Below, one piece after another: positions 54,561-64,000 of a stretch of 64,000 bases of DNA. The notes below the pieces were generated by a model, which saw only the letters and a program-made list of their open reading frames with translations, ran no database searches and was not told where the DNA came from. The translations under genes were made by a program, and so were the position numbers. This stretch comes from Zantedeschia hybrid cultivar. Lineage: Eukaryota; Streptophyta; Magnoliopsida; Alismatales; Araceae. Where the stretch lies: contig JARZZO010000001.1 in the NCBI GenBank assembly GCA_030544215.1, forward strand, positions 68,474,456-68,538,455, in the 5' to 3' direction. The stretch's first letter is position 1, and each line of letters starts with the position of its first letter.

Positions 54561-54945
54561 GAGTAACACTTGCTGCATTGAAGGTCCCTATTGCATCCAC
54601 TATGAGTGCATTGGGTAAATAAAAAATATATCTTTTTTGAAAAAAAAATTGGTGGGCTCCGAGGTGTCCTACATATTTGCATAAATCAATTTATGATCGA
54701 ACAATCTAAAAAGATATAAAAAATAAAAAAACTCCCAATGAATAGCAAAAAATATGTTTAATGGGCCGAGTCCAATAACAGTTTTTAATTTTTTAGATTT
54801 TTTTAGATACTTCAATCAGAGATCAGTCTGTATGGACACGTAAGACACATTGGGTGCCAACTTTAAAATAATAATAATAATAAAAAATTACCCATTGCAC
54901 TGAGAGTCAGTGCAATGGGGACTCTCAGTGCAACAAGTATTACTC
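54561..54945. mobile_element. Mutator-like MITE, upstream of the kinase gene
   Basis: GAGTAACACTTGCTGCATTG at the left is mirrored by TGCAACAAGTATTACTC at the right, pairing for about 35 bp inward. ATTGACCTTG (54551-54560) and ATCGACTTGG (54946-54955) agree at 7 of 10 positions. It is the same family as 43218 and 60687, inserted about 0.7 kb upstream of the kinase 5' UTR. Confidence 0.75.
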
Positions 54946-55250
54946 ATCGACTTGGTCTGCCTACTTAGCAGGCTCATTTCCCTGTTTTAAGTTAGAAGAA
55001 AGAGTTATTGTAAACTAAAATAAGAAGATTTAAGTAATTTTTGTATTATTTTACAAACAACCAAACAAATGTTCTCTAATTTTAAGATAATAAAAATTAG
55101 CTTATATTAAAATATATGATTTCAAATTCCGTGAATTAGGTAAGTTTACATTGAAACAAATCACACCTACGTTTTCTTTAGTGTGATCTCCTTATAAATT
55201 ATCATTTGTGTTTTGTGTCATTACCCAATTTAGCTTTTGCACATCGGCAG

Positions 55251-55277
55251 GGGTAATGTAGTCAATTAACATTACCC
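55251..55277. repeat. Perfect 9-bp inverted repeat upstream of the kinase gene
   Basis: GGGTAATGT and ACATTACCC are separated by 9 bases, about 340 bp before the start codon. It could be a protein-binding palindrome or chance. Confidence 0.4.
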
Positions 55278-55578
55278 ATTAGGCATCGATCCACGCAATC
55301 CTCAAAATACCAACGGCGTCCCCTCTCAAATCTCAATTTACGCCTCCCCACCACTAACCCTCGTCTCCTTTGTATCCACGCGGCCACGCCCATTCTCCTC
55401 CTTTGACGTCCTCCGCTGCCGGCCGCCATCGCCCGCGAAAGCTCAGCTCCACAGCAAAGCTAGCTCGCGAGGAAACCGCCACCCCCTCCCACCAGTCTCT
55501 TCTCTCCCACCCTCTCCTCCTCCTCGATCGGCTTCTCCTTCTGCCGGCGTCTTCGGAACCCTTGGCGGCTCTCGCCTG

Positions 55579-56401
55579 ATGCCCGTAGGAGCGCCCGGTG
55601 AAGCTGTTTTGTGGAATGGATCGGATCGTCGGCGAGAAGTACAAGCTAGGGCGCAAGATCGGGAGCGGATCCTTTGGGGAGATCTATCTAGGTATTCCTA
55701 CGCAAGCCTTGGGGAATTCTCCGCTCTGATGTGTTCTTTGCGGATTCTGACCACAAATTTGATCCCCTACAGCTACTCATGTGGACACCTTCGAGACCGT
55801 GGCGGTGAAGATCGTAAGTCTCGGCTCCAACTGCTGCGTTTATTGGATTTTCTTCGATTCGTGCTAAATAGATATTTTGTTTCGGCGATTTGTGGCATCA
55901 AAAGGGTGTTATTAGGATTTGATCGTGTAATTTATTAAGAGGATTTGAGAAGACGGGGATTTGGTGTCGTATTCCGTGGAACGCTTGTATTTGTTGTTTA
56001 ATTGAGAAGACTTCGCACGTTTCTCACCGGTTCTGGCTCTTTGTCGGCTTAGGTTTGTGAATTGTAGCGCTCAGGCAGCTCGCAGGCGTTGTTCCCTCTG
56101 TTTTCTTTTTTTCTTGGGATGGGAATCATGGCTGTGGTTTTTTCCCTTCATGGCCAGTTTTTTCTTTCTTTCTTGGAATTGTTTGACCTTCTGGGAATGG
56201 AAGTGATTGCATATCTAGGATTTTCATTTGAAGTTTGTTAATTCAGCAGATTGGAAAACGCTGCTTTTATTTATTGCTTCTGTTTCTTTTCTGTTGTTCA
56301 ATTATCAGTTTATATGTTACTTGACATGGAAATGATAGATGTCTGTGCATTGTTGTCTTTCAGGAGAACAGCAAGACAAAACATCCGCAGTTGTTTTATG
56401 A
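55579..56401 (+). promoter_or_regulatory. Upstream ORF overlapping the kinase start
   Basis: An ATG at 55579 lies 37 bases before the main ATG in another frame. Following the predicted splicing (exons to 55691, 55773-55813, from 56364) it runs 63 codons to a TGA at 56399, overlapping the kinase frame. Its context is weak (C at -3, C at +4) while the kinase ATG is stronger (G at -3, G at +4), so leaky scanning is likely. It would reduce translation only if the 5' UTR includes it. Confidence 0.45.
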
Positions 56402-59400
56402 GGCGAAGCTCTATAATGCTCTCCAAGGAGGAAGTATGTTTGCCTTTTCTTTAATTCTGATGCTGTGGATGGTCGTAATGCGCATCCTTTTCCTTTGGTA
56501 CAGGTGGTATTGCAAACATCAGGTGGTGTGGAACAGACGGGGAGGACAATGTTCTGGTTCTTGATTTGCTCGGGCCTAGCCTCGAAGATCTCTTTGTCTA
56601 TTGTGGAAGGAAGTTTTCATTGAAGACAGTCTTGATGCTCGCTGACCAGATGGTAAGATGATTTGTACACAACGATTGTAATCTCTTTCATTTGGGTGGT
56701 TCAGACCTTAGAAGCTGCATAATCTATCTGACTTTGTTCTCAGATTTTGCCTGCATCACATTTGTAGTAATCTTTCTTCTGAAAGATAAATATCTTCGGA
56801 TACAGCCCCCTGATGCTGGAGTTTCTATAGTTAGGCAGTAATTGTTGTTTGAACTATCTCCCCAATTTGTATGTTAGCTGCCCCAATTATTCATAATGAA
56901 ATATAGATGCGTCCACTTGTTTCTTGAAAGCTCTTAATTAGTTAGGGATGTTAATGGGAATTTGTAATTGTTTTTAATGGCTATATAATTGTTTTTTTTT
57001 AAAACTTGATTATATTCACCTTTTGTTTTTTTCAAGATTTTGGTTAAATTCCTAGGTCTCTGGGTCCATGTTCATTGTTAGCTGCAGAAAAGAATTGAAA
57101 TTGTTTCTTTCGTGATGATTGCTTTCAGATTACAAGAATTGAGTATGTGCATTCAAAAGGATTTTTGCATCGGGACATTAAACCAGATAACTTCCTCATG
57201 GGTCTTGGTCGGAAAGCAAACCAGGCAAGGACCTAATAAGACCTACATATTTAGTTTTTTTGTGTCATCTTTCATTCTAATCCTCTAATATGGGTTGAAA
57301 TGTCCAGGTGTATATCATCGATTTTGGACTTGCCAAAAGATATCGTGATTCTACTACCAATCGCCACATTCCCTACAGGTATTTCACAGAATCTAAATGG
57401 TTTTGACTGCAACTGGGCACCTACTTTTTGTGCCAGGAAAAAATGAGTTATGGTTAGACTTTATAAGTTTCATAATAGGCCGTGGGTTGGACTGTCACAC
57501 CCATCCCTACTTTGTTGAGTTTATGTTTCAAGTTCATACCCAGAAATGTCTTTGTTGTAGTTTTCTAATAAGTAACTTATTTCTTTGTTGTCAGATCATT
57601 TGTAATGGTTAATCAAATTGGCTAAATGAAAGATGATCACTTTTTTTTTTCAGGACAGACATATTGCTTGCTTTGCAGAATGTTTTAGAGAATTTTCTTT
57701 TTAGCTGAATCTTTGTTTGCTTCTTATATAACTGCTATGTGCATCAATAAATGAAGTCAAATTCGTTGGTGATCTTGCAGATAGTTTTCTAATATTTGAC
57801 TTGTATGTGTTATGCATTTAGCCTCCCATACTGTATTTCATACTGGCCTTGGATAGCCTCCCGTACTGATTTCATGCTGGCCTTGGATATTTACTGCACA
57901 CATTTTATGTTTTAACCAATAATTTAGGTTTAAAGTTCAAATGGAGGCAACATTTGAACTTAAATGGGACTAATTTGCTGCTTATTTTATCCAGAGAGAA
58001 CAAAAATTTAACTGGCACTGCACGCTATGCTAGTTGCAATACTCATCTTGGGATCGGTAAGTCAAGTTTCAGTTAGTAACTTATGTAGTTGTAGATGTTC
58101 TGTCTGGTACAGAAAGAAAGGTCTTGTTGCTTCTAACAGCTGAACTTCTGTTGTGATCCTCAGAGCAAAGCCGACGGGATGATTTGGAATCTCTGGGCTA
58201 TGTTTTGTTGTACTTCTTGCGAGGAAGGTATTATTTTGCTTCTAACTTCTGTATGGTGTTTTGTTTCTCTAGTATTTTTTACCCCCTCATTTCTGCAGCA
58301 TTATTTGTTCTTTTCAGACCTTTGGTGAAAATGCAATTGGGTTGTTGTCTTCTCTTTCTTTGCCGGCTTCAAAGGCTAACCATAATGCCTTTGCCATACC
58401 CTATTGACAGTTCCTTAGAAGTGTTTTTCCCCCCCTTTATACATGGATCATTATCTGGTACTGTTTCACGTCATTGTATGTGCTATTGAGGGTATCAAGA
58501 GATGTGATGGTGGTACTCATGACATGAGGACCACTGATGTTGTCAAAAGGTGCATTCTTGTATTGGAGATGTTCATGAAGGTCTGCTGTGAGGATAATTT
58601 ATTGATCTATGTATTGAAGTTGAGTGGGCCATCATCATATTGTTGTGTGTGTTGTTGACACAGATTTCCAGATCGGATCGGGTTCTAGGTAAGACTGTCA
58701 ACGGAAACCCGATTATCCGATTTTTCGATCTGTTACCGAAAAAAAATATCCGTTTCCGATAAAAAATATCCGTCTGATAGCTATCGGAATCGGAATCGGA
58801 TATTTCCGATAAGCTATCGGAATCGGAAACAGAAACTCCTGTTTCCGTATCCACTTTCCGATTTCCGATTCCGATTGTTGTTAAATTTATTATTATGAAT
58901 AATATTAACCTTAAGATTGTTTTAATCTTATTAATCATTATCTAATATAATTAATTATTATTTAATATACTAAGATGTATTGGTTATATTTAGGTTTCAT
59001 TTTATATGTTTTAAACAAATAAATCAGGAAATCAGTAATTTTCGAAAATCGGAAATAATATCCGATTCCGATATCGGAATCGGAAACAAATCGGAAACGG
59101 AAAATAGACTTTCCGATTTTATCGGAAACGGAAACGGATAATGCACTTTCCGATCTTATCGGAATCGGAAACGGAAACAGGCTATCCTTATCGGAATCGG
59201 AAAACGGAAACACCTGTTTCTGTAACCGTATCCTATCCGTTTACAGCCCTAGTTCTAGGACTTGCCAATTCCAATCCTGATCTGATCCAATCCGGATCGG
59301 CTGAGTCGGGCTTATCTAAGGGGAAAATTAAAAAAATTGAGAAAGTAAAAAATAGTTAAAATGAAAAAAAAAAAGAAAAATCGTCCAATTTCAGGATTGG

Positions 59401-62400
59401 CGGATTCCGATCCCAATCCTATCTGATCCGCATTGGGGGATTCAGGTGATTCCTGCGCAAGTCAGGTGGTCCAAGCCGATTTCGGCTGTTTTTTTATTTT
59501 TTATTTTTTATTTTTTTGAGTATTTTAACCGCCAGAATTGATCCGGATTGGTCGGTTCCGATTTGGGTCGACTGATTCTGTATTCCATGACTTGTTGATG
59601 TTTGTATGTCGCATATAGATTTCGTCGTTTCCCCCTTTTGATTTTCATAGTGCATAGCCTTTATTCTTGACAATGGTATTTGGTGCTAGCCACCTTGTAG
59701 ATAATGTGGTTTAACTGAAGAAAGCATCCTGGTTTTCCTTGATCGACCCTTTTTATGGTTCACGCGCTGGGCTGGAAAAGGAACTTTTTTTTTCCCCATG
59801 TTGGAAGGAAAATTCTGCCCTTCATAATAGCAATATGTTACTATATTTCATTGATTCCTGTGATAAACTCTCATAAACTCTCTCTCTCTCTCTCTCTCCC
59901 CCCCCCTTCTCTCTCTGCTTTGTGTGTGTCTATCTTCTGACTCTTTGGTGGTGTTTATTGCTTTGTGCAGTCTCCCATGGCAAGGTCTGAAAGCTGCCAC
60001 AAAAAAACAGAAGTATGATAAAATTTGTGAGAAGAAACTTTCAACCCCTATTGAGGTGTGAATCATTCAGTTTCATCTCATCACATCCGGTAAATCTTAA
60101 AATATGCACATTTTGGCCTGTCACTGACAGAATGATCTTCTATAGGTTCTATGCAAGTCTCATCCAGTGGAGTTTGCATCTTACTTCCACTACTGTCATT
60201 CTCTGACTTTTGATCAGCGACCTGATTATGGTTTTTTAAGACGATTATTCCGCGAGTTGTTCAGTCGTCAAGGTATCGATTCAAGGAAGTCTTAATATTT
60301 TTTGTACTCTAATCACTTAAGATTAGAGTCATACCTCTTTCAGAACTGCTCTCTATAAACGTGGTATTTTTTTTCCTGTCGATGTGGCAACATACTTTTG
60401 ATGCTGGAATGTTTTTACTTCTAATATGCAGGATATGAGTTTGACTATGTCTTTGATTGGACGATTTTGAAATATCAGCAAGCTCAGAGGACAAAGCCTC
60501 AGCCTCAACCTCAACCTCAGCCTCAACCTAGATTTTCTGTGAGTACTCTTTCCATATCACTGATGTGAAGAATTTACGTGCTCACTGTTGCTAGTAGAAA
60601 TTTTATTTGTTTATGTTTTTCCTCATATTTGGTGGGTGACTTTCAATTTGCTTAAGTAATTCTTGTAGAGCCTGCATAATATAAATGAGAACAACTTGCT
60701 GCACCGCCAGGGGCTGTTACGCCTGATGGCGGTGCTTTTAATTAAAAAAAACTTTTTTTTTGGAAAATTTTTTGGTCGGCCCCATGGTGCCCTACATGGT
60801 CATACAGTCCAATTTTGGATCTTTCAAATTTTATGTACTGTTCATTTGGGGTTGGTTTTCATCTTTTTTTGGTTTTCATCTTTTTCTGGTTCGTCTGATC
60901 AAAGATTGGACTGTATGACCATGTAGGGTGGGTTGCGGCTGACCAAAAAAAAAATAATCAAAAAAGTTATTTTTTTAAAAATAAAAGCACCGCCAGGCGG
61001 CATAATAGCCCCTGGCAGTGCAGCAAGGTTTTCTCAATATAAATTCTGACCAATGTTCTCTTATGGGTTTTTTTAGATGGTCTTTTAGAAGTAAGAAAGT
61101 TATGTTTGGTTCTATTGACTTTGATGTGTAAATTGCAGCCACTGGCTGGCGGCAGGGCGATGCCGATGGATGTTGATAAGCATCAAGGTGATCTTCAACC
61201 TCATGCATCTCTTTTAGTATCAACTTGTATATAGATACTCTGCTGAACTGTTTCTATGATTCCTTGCACAGCTAAGCCAGTAAGATATATTTTTCTATAA
61301 ACCTTTTTGCTAGTGACCCTGGCATCCAGCATGCTTTAGGAGCATGGAAGACAAACCTTTTTTGCAATGTTTTTTGCTTGCTTTAGGGCAAGACACTCCA
61401 TCCTAGAGAGAGAATGGAGAAATGCTGGTGCAAGGAAGTTGAACATGCCAGTGCAAGACTTTTGTAATAGTACAAAAAAGCGATGATGAAAATTTGTCCT
61501 CCATGAATCCCTATTACTTGTCAAGGAGGATCGTTCTAAGAAACTTGAAGGGTCATCACATTGTCATTGGGAAATATGCTATGATCCTTGATGTGGTGCC
61601 TATCCAATCTGATCTAACACTTCTTGAATACCAGTCCAATCTGCATAACTTGAACAAGTCACAGTTTGACCAATATTTGGTTATTAACAACTTACACAAT
61701 ACTTGGTTCTTCCTACAAGATGGACAAAGCAACAAGAAAAATAAAAATACCAGCAATAAAACTTACATCCATTTATTTTGTAAGAGCTTGTACACTTCAT
61801 AGTAGGTTGGGAAGAGTTGAACAGAAGTTCGTCTTTGGCTTGTCCTCCATGTTTCCACCCTTTCTATTAATGTATCAGTTGCAACTTCATTAGATAATAT
61901 TCATGTAATGTCCTTGAGAGCTATGTCTATTCTCTGAATTTACTAGTGAAGAAACAAATGAGAAAAAAGGCTACATGAATTTCCTCAGCTTTTCTCGCTT
62001 TTGACCTTTTGAGAACCTCAGAATTGGTTGTTACATGAAATAAGGAGAATGGTTGCTGCATTTTAATGCTAAAAATATTGAAAACCTTGAGATAGATTGC
62101 AGAGCAGATCTTCATTAAAGAAGAATGAGATCTCTTGGCATATTTTATTGGTGACAGTGGATATATGTCTTCTTTATTAAATCAATCAAAGTTTTGTAAA
62201 TGATATGCTTCATTGCTAATTTTTCTCTTGGAAATTATTTATGATATTTATTGGTTAGTTCAAGAAAGAGTCAAAGGTTCAAATACTTTTTAGTAAACAT
62301 TGATACTGTTGCCTATGCAGTCCTTTTGAGTCATGTGAAAATGTTTAGCGGTAACTATGAAAACTTTCATTCTGTTGCTGATGTCACATAAACAATGTTT

Positions 62401-62688
62401 CTGTAGATGAGGTGACAGAACGCCTAGGATCCAGCAATGCTACTCGATCTGGTGCTCAGGTGCAGCTCAAGGCTACAGCTGATAAAAACCTTTTTGATAG
62501 CAACCATCGTGAAAAAGTGGTGAGTTGTAGGGTATTGTTCTAGTAGAGTATTTAAATTTTACTGAAGTGAATCTCTGATCCATTGGATTCCCGACTCTCA
62601 AAGAAAAAAGTTTAATTGCAAAATTTTCACTTTCTTTTATTATCACAACTGATTTTCCAGTGTTTTACAAACACTTGAAAATTCTCTC

Positions 62689-62733
<45 letters not shown>

Positions 62734-63386
62734 GGCACATGATCGTAGATGTGAGGGTTGCTTGGGTGTCATGTGCAGGGATGTGCATGGTGGCCCAGTG
62801 TGGCTATGAGCACTGGCAGATGTGCATATGCACGGCCTGCCCGATGTAGAGGGAGAGTGCATCTTTTCCATCCGTATTACTATAATACTAGACATTTCTC
62901 ATTTCTTTCTAGAGGGAATGTGTATCTTTTCATGTTATTCTTTCTATACAGTGAGTGCATCTTACCATCCTTGTTAATGTTATACTAAACTTTTCTCAAT
63001 TCTTTCTATGTTATACATGCATAAGCTTTCTTAAATCTCCACGCCATTAAAAAGCTAGAGAATTTTGTTGTATGTGAAACTTTAACGTAAACCCTATTTC
63101 TGCATTCTGTGATAAGCAAGAATCTTTTTTTTTCCTATGTTATTCTTCAATTTTGTTGTGTTCAGTAACTTAACTAGATTCTTGTTTGTTACAGGAAGTG
63201 GGCATTGGCAGTGATAAAATGAACTTGTCTACCGTAGTCAGTCTTTCTGGTCCTTCCAAAAAGAACCCTATGCATAAACCATTTGGCTCAACTGATACTA
63301 CACAACTTGGTCAAGGCTCGGGAAGCAACGCTGGTCCATCAAGCAGCTGGATTTCATCATTACAGCGGCATGCATCTGCAAAATGA
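55616..63386 (+). CDS. Casein kinase 1-like Ser/Thr protein kinase, 14 exons
   Basis: Exons: 55616-55691, 55773-55813, 56364-56433, 56504-56652, 57129-57224, 57308-57378, 57995-58056, 58164-58227, 59971-60055, 60146-60272, 60432-60538, 61139-61187, 62407-62519, 63195-63386. They join to 1,302 bp, 433 residues, with no stop. The kinase domain covers about residues 9-280: GSGSFG (16-21), Lys38 in [12 protein letters not shown] (126-133, catalytic Asp128), DFG (149-151). CK1 hallmarks are [35 protein letters not shown] and a KKQKYDKI stretch. A Pro-Gln run (303-314) and a Ser-rich tail follow, ending [16 protein letters not shown]1 kinases phosphorylate acidic or pre-phosphorylated Ser/Thr sites; plant members act in hormone and light signalling and at microtubules or plasmodesmata. 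The exact paralogue is not assigned. All introns are GT-AG except intron 5. Confidence 0.95.
57225..57307 (+). other. GC-AG intron (kinase intron 5)
   Basis: The reading frame requires exon 5 to end at ...AACCAG (57224), and the intron then starts GCAAGG, not GT. The acceptor is TCCAG/GTG at 57307/57308. CAG/GCAAG is the standard strong form of the minor U2-type GC donor. No GT donor nearby preserves the frame. Confidence 0.85.
58690..59251. mobile_element. hAT-like MITE of ATCGGAAACGG words in kinase intron 8
   Basis: The ends TAAGACTGTCAACGGA and TCCGTTTACAGCCCTA are inverted repeats. GTTCTAGG flanks it exactly on both sides (58682-58689, 59252-59259), the 8-bp duplication of hAT elements. 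Most of the interior is TCGGAATCGGAAACGG in both orientations, around an AT-rich centre. The host sequence on both sides (58665-58681, 59260-59300, 59380-59590) is itself rich in GATCCGGATCGG words, so it landed in an older repeat. Confidence 0.9.
60687..61035. mobile_element. Mutator-like MITE in kinase intron 11
   Basis: GAGAACAACTTGCTGCACCG and its counterpart GCAGTGCAGCAAGGTTTTCTC form terminal inverted repeats that pair on through CAGGGGCT and GGCGGTGC. AATATAAAT flanks it exactly (60678-60686, 61036-61044), a 9-bp Mutator-type duplication. The inner arms CATGGTCATACAGTCCAAT and ATTGGACTGTATGACCATG are perfect complements, so the transcript of intron 11 could form a long hairpin. Confidence 0.92.
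62683..62729. repeat. CT microsatellite in kinase intron 13
   Basis: A nearly pure TC run of about 46 bases. A shorter CT run followed by C's lies in intron 8 (59879-59907). Confidence 0.9.
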
Positions 63387-64000
63387 TTGGCAAAGGTAGT
63401 ATGGCTATATGATACCAAATTTCCTTGTCATTTACTTTGTGAGGTGCTAAAGTTTTCTTATACATGTAAACTGTTCCTTGGTGTAAGTAAATGAGTTTGG
63501 CACCTCTGTGTCATTGTGAAATTTTCAGCTGAGTCTTCTCTACCCTTCTACAATGAAGCATTTGCATAACCCCGTGGTAAAATACATGTCACCAAGAACA
63601 ACTATAGTCCATTTTTATGCATAAAACCTTTTGTGGAGACTAATCCAGTGGCTCAGAGCCCCAGGATCATGGTATTGACCAACTCTGAACTCATTGGCTG
63701 CTGTGAACACTAGTATCACACATCAACACAGGGTCGATGCGTTGTTTCCCTCTATCCAGGGTCTCTGAAAGTATGTTGTGTGGCCAACAACATGGTGTGA
63801 CCGTTGTCAGGTTCCTGGTTGAGACGGGCACAAATTTCCAATAAGTCAAATCGGGGGTTTTGGGGGGAGGGGGTTGTAGGCTCTGCGTTGCATCTATGGA
63901 ACCTCTGCTATTTTGTTATATCAGATGCTAAAGTTCGAATTGAAGTTTTTTATTACATATGTGGATATGTTCTATTTGTTTGTATGTTGTGAGATGATTT
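63387..64000 (+). other. 3' UTR and downstream region of the kinase gene
   Basis: Sequence after the TGA at 63384-63386. AT-rich stretches with GTAAATGAG (about 63486) and AATGAAGC (about 63552) could direct polyadenylation, but no single site stands out. The 62-codon frame at 63804 looks incidental. Confidence 0.4.

Noticed and set aside
58690..59251. Simple satellite of ATCGGAA words
   Set aside because: Exact 8-bp flanking duplications and inverted ends show it is a transposed element.
61272..61279. 8-nt microexon (AG/CTAAGCCA/GTAAG) in kinase intron 12
   Set aside because: Including it would shift the frame; exon 12 joined directly to 62407 keeps one open frame to the stop codon.

Overview
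The window is nuclear DNA of a flowering plant. Only two ordinary host genes are recognisable: a TMEM234-family membrane-protein gene (minus strand, 52583-53008) and a 14-exon casein kinase 1 gene (plus strand, 55616-63386). Almost everything else is transposable-element sequence, much of it nested. The GC-rich TMEM234 coding exon beside AT-rich intergenic DNA suggests a monocot, probably not a grass, but that is a weak inference.

Layout. 1-2283: short non-autonomous LTR retrotransposon cut by the window edge. About 2389-13094: decayed Tat-like Ty3/gypsy element A with 5' LTR, PBS, gag, protease remnant, RT, two RNase H domains and an integrase that stops before its catalytic Glu; a hAT-like MITE sits in its gag extension. 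13100-14550: MITE debris. 14561-16324: 5'-truncated minus-strand LINE with a 13-bp target duplication. 16338-20287: AT-rich DNA without a recognisable gene. 20293-34121: element B, a 13.8-kb Tat-like element that is complete at both ends (5-bp duplication AGGGT). It carries a gag frame but no pol; in place of pol is about 4 kb of hairpin-rich sequence and tandem arrays, followed by an antisense reading-frame remnant. Its 3' LTR contains a 348-bp solo LTR. 34127-47380: MITEs, a SINE-like piece, two retroposons with target duplications, a degraded unknown coding region and a possible orphan minus-strand promoter. 47384-51753: non-autonomous Ty1/copia element with only a gag remnant. 52.5-64 kb: the two host genes, with two MITEs inside kinase introns.

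How parts relate. Elements A and B share an 18-19 nt PBS, U5 sequence and gag, so B looks like a non-autonomous derivative of the A lineage that would need pol in trans. B's seven in-frame stops are all TAG. Where a homologous codon can be compared they fit cytosine-deamination transitions. MITE target duplications that I could read directly (8 bp hAT-like, 9 bp Mutator-like) give the order of nesting.

The most unusual structure is the 26.28-30.20 kb tract of B. Two copies of a five-hairpin module flank two tandem arrays whose units are themselves small inverted repeats, and stem differences between the module copies are compensatory. All coordinates, splice junctions and alignments were read by eye; no search or folding program was run.
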